NCBI RefSeq assembly: GCF_001941445.1
Contig: NZ_CP009245.1
Coordinates: 85,992 to 149,991, forward strand
DNA: 64,000 bases
Direction: 5' to 3'
Source: Corynebacterium aquilae DSM 44791
Lineage (GTDB): Bacteria; Actinomycetota; Actinomycetes; Mycobacteriales; Mycobacteriaceae
In this document: in pieces, positions 53,318 to 61,380 of the stretch
Position numbering within the stretch: the stretch's first letter is position 1
How the letters are laid out: every line of letters starts with the position of its first letter
Notes under the pieces: generated by a model
Told to the model about the DNA's origin: nothing
The model's database searches: none
Seen by the model: the letters and a program-made list of their open reading frames with translations, nothing else
Program-made: the position numbers and the translations under genes

Positions 53318-53833
53318 ATGAGCAAGGAAACAGCAGGCACACGCGCCGCCGACCGCGACAACTGGGCCAAAGACACCGCAGTACTGGTCGTGTGGACCGA
53401 CAACGAGTGGGCCGTCAACCGTTTCCCCATCCCCAATACCGTCGAAGAAGCCGCCAGCCGCGTGCGGGCACTGCGCGCCGAAGGCACCGCATTCGCCGTT
53501 GTCACCATCGCCAACGAATACTTCACCATCGTCCGGCCCACCCCGCGCGGGATTGAGGTTTTCATCTCCGACGGCTTCGCCGCCCTCGACGACGATTTCG
53601 GCACCGACGCGCTTGCCCACATCGACGAGCTCGACAGCACCGAAGACGCCTACGACGAACTCGACGATGAAGACGACGGTGACCCCTACCCCATTGGCAA
53701 CTTCGGCATTCTCGCCGACATCGGTGTCGCCGAACCCACCCTCACCGTCATCGCCGACGACCCCGACATGTGGGCCACCGAACAACTCGCCGCCATCGCC
53801 GAGGACCTCGGCTGCGACACCCCCTGGGCATAA
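53318..53833 (+). CDS. tRNA adenosine deaminase-associated protein
   Basis: 171 residues of the actinobacterial family always found just before tadA. VLVVWTDNEWAVNRFPIP, FAVVTIANEYFTIVRP, GIEVFISDGFAALDD and a strongly acidic loop (DELDSTEDAYDELDDEDDGDPYPIGNF) are family features. Its role is unknown; stabilising or recruiting TadA is a reasonable guess. The tadA ATG stands 8 bases after the stop, so the two are co-translated. Confidence 0.9.
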   Translation: MSKETAGTRAADRDNWAKDTAVLVVWTDNEWAVNRFPIPNTVEEAASRVRALRAEGTAFAVVTIANEYFTIVRPTPRGIEVFISDGFAALDDDFGTDALAHIDELDSTEDAYDELDDEDDGDPYPIGNFGILADIGVAEPTLTVIADDPDMWATEQLAAIAEDLGCDTPWA

Positions 53834-53841
53834 ACACAACA

Positions 53842-54345
53842 ATGCCCCACCCCCACATCGGCCACGGGCTGCCGCAACCCCACTGGCTGCGCGACGCCGA
53901 AACCCTGATGGGGCGCGCCCTCGACGTCGCCCGCAGCACCCCCGCCCGCGACGTGCCCGTCGGCGCGATCATCCTCAACGCCGACGGTGAAGAAATCGCG
54001 GCCGCCACCAACCGGCGAGAAACCGACCAAGACCCCACCGCCCACGCAGAAGTCCTTGCCATCCGCCAAGCCGTGAAAAACCACCACGATGGCTGGCGGC
54101 TCGGCGACTGCACCCTAGTGGTCACCCTCGAGCCCTGCGCGATGTGCGCCGGCGCCATCCTCGGCGCCCGCGTCGGCCGCCTCTACTTCGGCGCCTACGA
54201 ACCCAAAACCGGCCACGTCGGCAGCGTGCACGACACCCTGCGCGACCCGCTAGCACTGCACCGGGTCGAAACCCGAGGCGGAATCCGCCAACAAGAATGC
54301 GAAAAACTGCTGGCAGACTTCTTTTCCCCACTCCGTGGCCGGTAG
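53842..54345 (+). CDS. tadA: tRNA-specific adenosine deaminase TadA
   Basis: 167 residues. Converts A34 to inosine in tRNA-Arg(ACG), two copies of which lie in this window. The zinc-dependent deaminase motifs are HAEVLAI (His ligand and catalytic Glu) and PCAMCAGAILGARVGRL (two Cys ligands). The ATG at 53842 begins MPHPHIGHG; the longer frame upstream overlaps the associated gene. Essential in most bacteria. Confidence 0.95.
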   Translation: MPHPHIGHGLPQPHWLRDAETLMGRALDVARSTPARDVPVGAIILNADGEEIAAATNRRETDQDPTAHAEVLAIRQAVKNHHDGWRLGDCTLVVTLEPCAMCAGAILGARVGRLYFGAYEPKTGHVGSVHDTLRDPLALHRVETRGGIRQQECEKLLADFFSPLRGR

Positions 54346-54478
54346 CACAATCACAGCCGACTATTTTCAGGCAGAATGAATAAGGTGTGCATTTAGCACC
54401 GTGGCGGTGCCTCACACACCACCACCCCACAAAAACATCGCGCCCCACCACCCGGCGGGGCAAGACAAGGAGAACACC

Positions 54479-54724
54479 ATGGATCTCGGCAAGCTCGGCG
54501 GCCTCGGCGACAAACTGCGCGAAAACGAAGAAGCAATCAAAAACAAGGTGCAGGAAACTGCCGACAAGCTGATCGACTCCAAGCTCGACGGCGACAAAGC
54601 CCAAAAGGCCAAGGACGCGGTCCGTGGCGGCCTGGATAAGGGCGTAGACGAGGTGGAGCGCCGCCTGGGCGTCAACCACGAGACTCCCCAAGCCCCCGAA
54701 ACCCCGGAAGCACCCGCACAGTAA
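54479..54724 (+). CDS. Small helical protein, MT0933-antitoxin-like
   Basis: 81 residues, almost entirely amphipathic helix with Lys/Asp/Glu repeats (DKLRENEEAIKNKVQETADKLIDSKLDGDKAQKAKDAVRGG) and a Pro/Glu tail. The pattern resembles the small MT0933-like antitoxin family, but no toxin gene is adjacent. AAGGAG lies 8-9 bases before the ATG at 54479. The role is unknown; a stress-related protein is equally possible. Confidence 0.65.
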   Translation: MDLGKLGGLGDKLRENEEAIKNKVQETADKLIDSKLDGDKAQKAKDAVRGGLDKGVDEVERRLGVNHETPQAPETPEAPAQ

Positions 54725-54932
54725 CCCCGCGGGCTCACCAACGGTTTTTTCAAGCCCCACCCCACGCGCTGCCTAAAGAACAGCCCGAGGACATGTTTTT
54801 CTCGAGCTTTCCCGCGCGGGCTGGGGTTTTTCGCTACCCTGGGGCACACAGCGCGCAGGAAACTGCGCACATAAACCAGATGTGGCGCCCAGTCGCGCAG
54901 ACACATCACAACGAAGAAAAGGAGATGACACC

Positions 54933-55166
54933 ATGGGTGACATCGAGAACAAGGCAGAAGAGCTCGGCGGCAAGGCAAAGGAAGCTTTCGGCGAGGCAAC
55001 CGACAACGAGCGCCTGGCCGACGAAGGCCGCGCTGACCAGGCCAAGGCTGACCTCAAGGGCGCTGTTGAGCACGTCGAAGACGAGGTCAAGCACGCAGCC
55101 GAAGAAGCCGGCGACGCCATCAAGGGTGCCGCCAACAAGGTCATGGGCGCCTTCAAGAAGGACTAG
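54933..55166 (+). CDS. CsbD-family stress protein
   Basis: 77 residues. ENKAEELGGKAKEAFGEATDNERLADEGRADQAKADLKG matches the CsbD repeat (GxxKExxGxxTxxxxLxxEGxxxQxxG). CsbD proteins are small, abundant, disordered proteins induced by general stress; their mechanism is unclear. The C-terminal half (HVEDEVKHAAEEAGDAIKGAANKV) is helical and resembles the previous gene. AAAGGAG precedes the ATG at 54933. Confidence 0.85.
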   Translation: MGDIENKAEELGGKAKEAFGEATDNERLADEGRADQAKADLKGAVEHVEDEVKHAAEEAGDAIKGAANKVMGAFKKD

Positions 55167-55210
55167 AAGCCAATTTGGCTGACCGCGTGTTAGCGGTTAG
55201 TCTGGTCGGC

Positions 55211-55301
55211 GGTAGCGTGTCCGAGCGGCCGAAGGTGCTCGCCTCGAAAGCGAGTGTTGGGTTACCCCCAACCGCGGGTTCAAATCCCGCCGCTACCGCC
55301 A
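55211..55301 (+). tRNA. tRNA-Ser (anticodon CGA)
   Basis: Acceptor GGTAGCG/CGCTACC, anticodon stem CTCGC/GCGAG with loop CTCGAAA (CGA), long variable arm, GCGGGTTCAAATCCCGC T arm, discriminator G and encoded CCA. Confidence 0.96.
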
Positions 55302-55313
55302 ATATTTTTCAAG

Positions 55314-55350
55314 ACCCCGTCGCGATGTATTAACTGCATTGCGACGGGGA
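55314..55350 (+). terminator. Terminator after tRNA-Ser(CGA)
   Basis: CCCCGTCGC and GCGACGGGG form a 9-bp stem; CTTTCATTTTTC follows. Confidence 0.8.
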
Positions 55351-55580
55351 CTTTCATTTTTCATCCCGCCTCCACCCGAAAGGGTGGATAAGGTGGGCAG
55401 CGTTGTGGGTGTTGCTGTGGCTGGGTCGGGGGTGACTTTTCCCTCCCGCTAATCACTTCAGTAACATCTGTAACAAGTTTGTGCTTTTTTCACATACATA
55501 CTGTGGGAGTCCCGCACGCCGCGCTTTTCAGCGACGCGCCCCCACCACGTACATTTTCCTCTACGCCAAGGAGCCGTAGG

Positions 55581-58073
55581 TTGGCCACTGTGCTCTTCCG
55601 CCTCGGGCGGAACTGCTACCGCCATAAATGGCTAGTCATCATTGCATGGGCACTGGTGATGGCCAGCATGGGCGGCGCTGCGGCGACCCTACAAAAAGGC
55701 TTCAGCGAAAACTTCGCCATCCCCGGCACCCCCTCAGAAGAAGCCGTCAACCTTCTTCTCAAAAACTTCCCCGACCAGAAAAACCCCGTCGACGACGCTG
55801 GCGTGACCGTGGTGTTCGCAGCACCCCCCGGCAAGCGCCTAGCCGACGAACCCTACATGTCGGACGTTAACCAGGTGATTCAACAACTGGAAGACACCGT
55901 CCCGGGAATCACCGACACCCTCCGCTTCGGCAACCCCGTCACCGTCGACGAAAAACTCCGCGACATGGTGATCAGCCAATCCACCGAAGCGGGACTGCCC
56001 GAATCCACCGCCCGCGCCGACGCCGCCAACGTCAGCGTGCTCAGCCCGGACGGGCGTATCGGGTACACCACCTTCTCCCTGGACGTACCCACCGCCAGCG
56101 AAGTCACCGAGGAACAACGCGAAGCCATCCAAAAAGCCCTCGACAAAGGCAACGAGCTCGGCGTCCAAACAGAAGCCGGCGGCGCAGCCTTCGGCGAACC
56201 CATCGACATTAAAAGCACCTCCGAAGTCGTCGGCCTCGGCGTCGCCTTCATCGTGCTCATCTTCACCTTCGGCTCCGTCGTCGCCGCCGGACTCCCCCTC
56301 GTCAGCGCCGTCCTCGGCGTCGGCATCGGCTCCACCGCCATCGTGCTCGCCACCCGGTTTGCCGCGCTGAACAACACCACCCCGGTGCTCGCCGTCATGC
56401 TAGGCCTGGCCGTCGGCATCGACTACGCCCTATTCATCCTGTCGCGCTACCGCACCGAATACCGGCGCATGCCCCGCGACGAAGCCGCCGGCATGGCAGT
56501 AGGAACCGCCGGCTCCGCCGTCGTTTTCGCCGGACTGACAGTCATCATCGCACTGGTCACCCTCTCCATCGTCCGGATCCCCTTCCTGACCTACATGGGC
56601 CTGGCAGCAGCCTTCACCGTGCTCGTCGCCGTCATGGTGGCCCTCACCCTGATCCCCGCACTGCTCGCCGTCGCCGGCAAATACGCCTTCGGCGTCAAAA
56701 TTCCCGGCACCGGCGGCAACCGGCTGCGCCGCACCGTCCGCGACGGCGCCCAACCCGCCCCCCAACGCCGCTCCAAAGGCCGCGCCTGGGCGCGATTCAT
56801 CCACCGCTACCCCGCACTCGTATTCACCGTCGTGGTCCTCGGCCTCGGCGCCCTAACCCTGCCGGCAGGACACCTCCAACTATCCCTGCCCAGCGACAAC
56901 CTCTCCGAAAAAGGCACCACCCAACGCGCCTCCGCAGACCTCATGCGCGAAGGCTTCGGCATCGGCACCTCCTCCCCATTCCTCGTCGTCGTCGACGCCC
57001 ACGACGTCAACCCCCGCGCCGAAGCGCTCGAACCGTTGGTCAAAGCCCAACGCGAGGAAGCCGAACGCGCCGGGGAGCCCTTCGACGCCAAACAGGCAGC
57101 CGCCCAGGCGTCCTTCATGTACACCGTGCAAAACCTGTCGACCAACGCCGACGTCAAACACGTCCAAATCGTTGACGCCTCCGCCGACGGCCAAGCAGCC
57201 CAGCTGCTGCTCACCCCGCGCACCGGCCCCCACGATCCGGCCACCACCCAACTGCTCGGCAGCCTGCGCGCCCAAGAACGCCACATCCAACAAGCCACCG
57301 GCATCACCCTCGGCATCACCGGCCTGACCCCCATCCAACAGGACGTGACCAACAAACTCTCCGACGCCATGCCGATCTACCTGGCAATCGTCGTGGGCCT
57401 GGCGGTGCTCCTGCTGCTCATCATCTTCCGCTCCATCATGGTGCCCCTGGTCGCCGGCTTCGGGTTCCTGCTCTCGGTGGGCGCAGCCTTCGGCGTCACC
57501 GTGCTGTTCTGGCAAGACGGCCTGTGGGGCATCGTCCAAACCCCCGGCCCGCTGATCTCCTTCATGCCGATCTTCCTCATCGGCGTCACCTTCGGCCTGG
57601 CCATGGACTACCAAATGTTTTTGGTCTCCCGCATGCGCGAGCAATACGTGCTGGGCCGCAAAAAAGGCATCGCCCCCGGCTACAACCTGGTGGAATCCTC
57701 CATCATCGAAGGCTTCACCCTGGGCTCCCGCGTGGTGACCTCCGCCGCCCTGATCATGATCGCCGTGTTCGTCGCCTTCATCGACCAACCACTGCCCTTC
57801 ATCAAGATCTTCGGCTTCGCCCTCGGCGCCGGCGTCCTGTTCGACGCCTTCTTCATCCGCATGGGCCTAGTACCCGCCAGCATGTTCCTCCTGGGGCGCG
57901 CCACCTGGTGGATTCCCCGCTGGCTCGAACGCATCCTGCCCACCCTGGATGTGGAAGGCGCCGCCCTCGAAGCCGCCTGGGAACGCAAACACCGCGCCCA
58001 GGAACAACACGACCAGATCGTCGTCGACGACCTCATCGACAAAGCCCACGCCGACAACCCCACGGCCACCTAA
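55581..58073 (+). CDS. mmpL: MmpL-family RND transporter
   Basis: 830 residues, RND superfamily with 12 membrane helices in two repeats. The first repeat has a large extracytoplasmic loop (about 40-215) and GLAVGIDYALFILSRYRTEYRR; the second has GVTFGLAMDYQMFLVSRMREQY. The Asp-Tyr pairs in these helices drive proton coupling. Corynebacterial MmpL proteins export trehalose corynomycolates and other envelope lipids; which cargo is not shown. The start is the TTG at 55581 with AAGGAG 7 bases upstream; the frame upstream is not protein-like. Confidence 0.93.
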   Translation: MATVLFRLGRNCYRHKWLVIIAWALVMASMGGAAATLQKGFSENFAIPGTPSEEAVNLLLKNFPDQKNPVDDAGVTVVFAAPPGKRLADEPYMSDVNQVIQQLEDTVPGITDTLRFGNPVTVDEKLRDMVISQSTEAGLPESTARADAANVSVLSPDGRIGYTTFSLDVPTASEVTEEQREAIQKALDKGNELGVQTEAGGAAFGEPIDIKSTSEVVGLGVAFIVLIFTFGSVVAAGLPLVSAVLGVGIGSTAIVLATRFAALNNTTPVLAVMLGLAVGIDYALFILSRYRTEYRRMPRDEAAGMAVGTAGSAVVFAGLTVIIALVTLSIVRIPFLTYMGLAAAFTVLVAVMVALTLIPALLAVAGKYAFGVKIPGTGGNRLRRTVRDGAQPAPQRRSKGRAWARFIHRYPALVFTVVVLGLGALTLPAGHLQLSLPSDNLSEKGTTQRASADLMREGFGIGTSSPFLVVVDAHDVNPRAEALEPLVKAQREEAERAGEPFDAKQAAAQASFMYTVQNLSTNADVKHVQIVDASADGQAAQLLLTPRTGPHDPATTQLLGSLRAQERHIQQATGITLGITGLTPIQQDVTNKLSDAMPIYLAIVVGLAVLLLLIIFRSIMVPLVAGFGFLLSVGAAFGVTVLFWQDGLWGIVQTPGPLISFMPIFLIGVTFGLAMDYQMFLVSRMREQYVLGRKKGIAPGYNLVESSIIEGFTLGSRVVTSAALIMIAVFVAFIDQPLPFIKIFGFALGAGVLFDAFFIRMGLVPASMFLLGRATWWIPRWLERILPTLDVEGAALEAAWERKHRAQEQHDQIVVDDLIDKAHADNPTAT

Positions 58074-58122
58074 GGCCCCCACCCCAACCGCCCCACCCGC
58101 CCGGCGCACACCACCCGCCCGC

Positions 58123-58128
58123 TAGTCT
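58123..58128 (+). promoter_or_regulatory. -10 box before the tgt leader ORF
   Basis: TAGTCT, 5 bases before the ATG at 58134; identical to the boxes before tag and the SDR gene. Confidence 0.5.
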
Positions 58129-58133
58129 GGTGC

Positions 58134-58217
58134 ATGGAACAATCCCACACGCACCGGGTCCTGGCCAACCGCCACCGCCCGGAGCCCACGTTTGGAAGAG
58201 CACCTGTACACGCATGA
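58134..58217 (+). CDS. 27-residue leader ORF coupled to tgt
   Basis: The frame reads MEQSHTHRVLANRHRPEPTF...VHA and stops with a TGA that overlaps the tgt ATG (ATGA at 58214-58217). A TAGTCT -10 box just upstream makes it the first ORF of the transcript, probably translated from a leaderless start. tgt itself has only a weak ribosome site (GGAAGAG, about 12 bases away), so its translation may depend on the leader. The peptide has four His and one Asn codon (CAC, AAC), codons read by queuosine-modified tRNAs. Regulation by queuosine status is speculation. Confidence 0.5.
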   Translation: MEQSHTHRVLANRHRPEPTFGRAPVHA

Positions 58218-59479
58218 CGCAGCAACACGCCGGACACACCGACACCAGCTTCACCCTGGAAACCCACCTCGACGCCCCCGGACACGGGCGCGCAGGCACC
58301 ATCCACACCCCCCACGGTGACATCCAAACCCCGGCATTCATCCCGGTCGGCACCAAAGCCACCGTGAAAACCCTCACCCCGGAACAGATCAAAGACACCG
58401 GCGCCCAGGCCGTGCTCTCCAACGCATACCACCTCTACCTGCAGCCCGGCCCCGACATTGTGGACGAAGCCGGCGGCGTGGGAGCATTCGAAAACTGGGA
58501 CGGCCCCACCTACACCGACTCCGGCGGATTCCAGGTAATGAGCCTCGGCGTGGGATTCAAAAAAGTCCTCGCCATGGACACCGCCGGATTAAAAGAAACC
58601 GACATTCGCGCCAAATCCGGCGAACGCCTGGCCAAAGTCGACGAAGACGGCGTCGACTTCCGCTCCGTCATCGACGGCTCCCGACACCGCTTCACCCCAG
58701 AGGTGTCCATGCAGATCCAGCACCAGCTGGGCGCAGACATCATCTTCGCCTTCGACGAACTGACCACCCTGGTCGACACCCGCACCTACCAAGAACAATC
58801 CGTCGCGCGCACCCACCGGTGGGCACGGCGCTGCCTGGAAGAACACAACCGCCAAACCCAAGCGCGCGCGGACAAACCCCTGCAATCCCTGTGGGGTGTG
58901 GTCCAAGGCGCCCAATACGAAGACCTGCGCCGCCAAGCCACCCGCGGGCTGATCGACCTGTCGAAAGAGTTCGAAGACAGCGGGCAGCGCGGCTTCGGCG
59001 GCTTCGGCATCGGTGGAGCCCTAGAAAAAGAAAACCTCGGCACCATCGTTGGTTGGGTCTGCGAAGAACTACCGGAAGAAAAACCCCGCCACCTTCTGGG
59101 CATCAGCGAACCCGATGACCTGTTCACCGCAGTCGAAGCCGGCGCCGACACCTTCGACTGCGTGGCCCCCACCCGCCTGGGCCGCCGCGGTGGGGTCTAC
59201 ACCCTCGACGGTCGCATGAACCTGATGGCCGCCCGCTTCAAACGCGACTTCAACCCCATCGACCCCGAAGTCGGCGGATACGCCAGCGACAATTACTCCC
59301 GCGCCTACATCCACCACCTCCTCAAAGCCAAGGAATACTTGGCCGGCACCCTGTGCACCATGCACAACCTGCACTTCATGATCCAACTGGTCGACAACAT
59401 TCGCGCCAGCATCATCGACGGCACCTACCAGGAATACAAGGCAGAATTCATGGGCCGCTACTACGCCAACAAGAAGTAG
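58214..59479 (+). CDS. tgt: tRNA-guanine transglycosylase, zinc-site-less form
   Basis: 421 residues, TIM-barrel enzyme that exchanges G34 of GUN-anticodon tRNAs for a queuosine base. DSGGFQVMSLG holds the general-base Asp, DTFDCVAPTRLGRRGGVYT the nucleophile Asp, and QRGFGGFGIGG the substrate loop. Typical bacterial Tgt have a C-terminal CxCxxC...H zinc site. Here the three Cys positions read Val 353, Gly 355 and Ser 358, while the His (384) remains. The Gly-Gly loop differs from the LAVGE sequence of preQ1-specific enzymes. With yhhQ and gluQ nearby and no queuosine synthesis genes in view, use of imported queuine or another precursor is likely. Confidence 0.9.
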   Translation: MTQQHAGHTDTSFTLETHLDAPGHGRAGTIHTPHGDIQTPAFIPVGTKATVKTLTPEQIKDTGAQAVLSNAYHLYLQPGPDIVDEAGGVGAFENWDGPTYTDSGGFQVMSLGVGFKKVLAMDTAGLKETDIRAKSGERLAKVDEDGVDFRSVIDGSRHRFTPEVSMQIQHQLGADIIFAFDELTTLVDTRTYQEQSVARTHRWARRCLEEHNRQTQARADKPLQSLWGVVQGAQYEDLRRQATRGLIDLSKEFEDSGQRGFGGFGIGGALEKENLGTIVGWVCEELPEEKPRHLLGISEPDDLFTAVEAGADTFDCVAPTRLGRRGGVYTLDGRMNLMAARFKRDFNPIDPEVGGYASDNYSRAYIHHLLKAKEYLAGTLCTMHNLHFMIQLVDNIRASIIDGTYQEYKAEFMGRYYANKK

Positions 59480-59493
59480 CCATCAACAAAACG

Positions 59494-59531
59494 AAAGGCA
59501 CCGCCATCCCGTCAGTGGGAGGCGGTGCCTT
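59494..59531. terminator. Terminator between tgt and yhhQ
   Basis: AAGGCACCGCC and GGCGGTGCCTT form an 11-bp stem between convergent genes. Confidence 0.88.
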
Positions 59532-59566
59532 CGGTTGTTGATGTTCAGTTCATGAAGTTGTGGCGA

Positions 59567-60280
59567 TTAGTGGACGCCGGGGTAGTTTTCGCGCTTTTTC
59601 ACCCACGCGATGACCATGTAGGTCACGGGCATCATGACGACCTCCACCAAGGTCTTCCAAATGAAGCCGACGACGGTGTAGTTCACCGTGTCACCGAAAG
59701 TGGTGATACCGATGACGGGCGCTGCGATCAGGCAGAACACCAGGGTATCGCCGAACTCGCCGACAATGGTGGAACCCAGCAGGCGGGCCCACAGGGACTT
59801 CTCGCCGGTCTTTTCCTTGATCTTGACCAGCGCCCAAGAGTTCAGCAGCTGGCCCACCAGGTAGCCGGCAAGTGATGCAAAGACAATGCGGGGAACCAGG
59901 CCAAGAACCTCAGCGAAAGCGGGCTGGCCCTCATAGAAATCGGCGGCGGGAAGAGCGATAGCGATATAGAAACTCACCACCGCAAGCAGCATCACGCCAA
60001 ATCCAGTCCAAATAGCCCGGCGGGTGGCCTTAAAGCCATAGACCTCGGCAAGCACATCACCGATCACATAGGCGGCAGGGAACAAGAAAAATGCGCCATC
60101 GGTGATGAGGAATCCGAGCGAAACCCCCTTAGTCGCCGTGATATTCGAAATCACAAAAATAGCGACAAACAGTGCCACAAGCACCGGGTATGCGGATTGG
60201 TTGACAGGAACGAAACGGGCTTTACCGGACGACACGGCCGCAGCGGTGTCGCCCTGCCCAGGTGCAAGACGATTAGACAT
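59567..60280 (-). CDS. yhhQ: Queuosine precursor transporter, YhhQ/VUT family
   Basis: 237 residues with about six membrane helices. FVISNITATKGVSLGFLITDGAFFLFPAAYVIGDVLAEVYGFKATRRAIW is the family block, and FIWKTLVEVVMMPVTYMVIAWVKKRE closes the protein. YhhQ imports preQ0/preQ1 in E. coli; related proteins in other bacteria import queuine or queuosine. The substrate here is inferred from the tgt and gluQ neighbours. The start is the ATG at 60280; it is divergent from gluQ with a 100-base gap. Confidence 0.92.
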   Translation of the reverse strand: MSNRLAPGQGDTAAAVSSGKARFVPVNQSAYPVLVALFVAIFVISNITATKGVSLGFLITDGAFFLFPAAYVIGDVLAEVYGFKATRRAIWTGFGVMLLAVVSFYIAIALPAADFYEGQPAFAEVLGLVPRIVFASLAGYLVGQLLNSWALVKIKEKTGEKSLWARLLGSTIVGEFGDTLVFCLIAAPVIGITTFGDTVNYTVVGFIWKTLVEVVMMPVTYMVIAWVKKRENYPGVH

Positions 60281-60367
60281 GCGAAATATGCTGCCATACT
60301 GAAGTATTCACGCACGAACTAGCCCTCGAACTGCCTGCCAAAGCGTCCGACCACACTGAGGGCTGGA

Positions 60368-60373
60368 TAGGGT
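60368..60373 (+). promoter_or_regulatory. -10 box for leaderless gluQ transcript
   Basis: TAGGGT, 7 bases before the ATG at 60381; supports that start over the GTG at 60372. Confidence 0.45.
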
Positions 60374-60380
60374 GGAGGGC

Positions 60381-61298
60381 ATGACAGTACAACCCCAACC
60401 ACCCACCTGTGGTGCCGGCCGTTATGCGCCCAGCCCCAGCGGAGACCTACACTTCGGGAACCTGCGAACCGCGGTGCTGGCATGGTTGTTTGCCCGCCAG
60501 AGCGGGCGGGCGTTTTATCTGCGGGATGAAGACATCGATACCGGGCGCAGCCGCCCGGAGTTCGCCCGCCGCCAGGAAGAAGACTTGCGCGCCCTGGGGC
60601 TGACTTTCGATGGGGACACCACCCACCAAACCGATCGCTTTGGCGCCTACGCGAAAGCGTTGGAATCCTTGCCCCACTACGAGTGCTACTGCAGTCGTAA
60701 GGACATCCAGGAGGCATCTCAGGCGCCCCACGCTATTCCCGGGCACTATCCGGGAACCTGCCGCAACCTGACGGAAAAAGAACGCGAAACTAAACGTGCG
60801 CAACTGCGCGAGCAGGGACGCGTGCCAGCGCTGCGATTGGCGGCAGAGGCCGATCACTTCACCGTTGTTGACGAACTTCACGGCGAATACACCGGCGAGG
60901 TGGATGATTTTATTTTGCGCCGCGGCGGCCAGGTGCCGGATTGGGCGTACAACCTTGCGGTGGTCGTGGACGATGCGTACCAGGGGATTGATCAGGTGGT
61001 TCGCGGCGATGATCTGCTCAGCAGCGCGCCCCGGCAGGCGTATTTGGCGCAGTTGCTAGGGGTTGAGCCGCCCACCTATGCGCATGTGCCGTTGGTGCTC
61101 AACGCGCAAGGCAAACGCTTGGCGAAGCGGGATGGGGCGGTGACCTTGAGGCAAATGTTGGACGGCGGGATGACAACACAGCAGGTGCTCTCCCAGCTGG
61201 GGGAGAGCATCGGTATCGCAGGTGCTTCGACGGTGCAGGAGCTGTTGGAGGGCTTTGATCCGGACCGGGTGCCGCGCAAGCCTTTTATTTGGGCATAG
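60381..61298 (+). CDS. gluQ: Glutamyl-queuosine tRNA(Asp) synthetase
   Basis: 305 residues. A shortened glutamyl-tRNA synthetase that attaches Glu to the queuosine at position 34 of tRNA-Asp. [21 protein letters not shown] is the HIGH-like motif, [10 protein letters not shown] with the later YPGTC forms the zinc site (CxC...YxxxC), [27 protein letters not shown] is typical of the catalytic core, and [10 protein letters not shown] the KMSKS-like loop. The anticodon-binding domain of true GluRS is absent. Its presence implies that this organism has full queuosine in tRNA. Confidence 0.95.
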   Translation: MTVQPQPPTCGAGRYAPSPSGDLHFGNLRTAVLAWLFARQSGRAFYLRDEDIDTGRSRPEFARRQEEDLRALGLTFDGDTTHQTDRFGAYAKALESLPHYECYCSRKDIQEASQAPHAIPGHYPGTCRNLTEKERETKRAQLREQGRVPALRLAAEADHFTVVDELHGEYTGEVDDFILRRGGQVPDWAYNLAVVVDDAYQGIDQVVRGDDLLSSAPRQAYLAQLLGVEPPTYAHVPLVLNAQGKRLAKRDGAVTLRQMLDGGMTTQQVLSQLGESIGIAGASTVQELLEGFDPDRVPRKPFIWA

Positions 61299-61301
61299 TA
61301 A

Positions 61302-61344
61302 ATGGGGTTTCTCGGTGGCGGATGTTGCCTGCGAGAAACCCCAT
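61302..61344. terminator. Bidirectional terminator between gluQ and actP
   Basis: ATGGGGTTTCTCG and CGAGAAACCCCAT form a 13-bp stem with a loop of about 17 bases. Confidence 0.85.
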
Positions 61345-61380
61345 CTGTGCTAGTCCGGATAGGTCAGTACGCGGTGGTGG

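Noticed and set aside
54479..55166. The two small helical genes considered as a toxin-antitoxin pair
   Set aside because: Both are polar helical proteins with stress-protein or antitoxin character, each has its own ribosome site, they are over 200 bases apart, and no toxin fold is visible.
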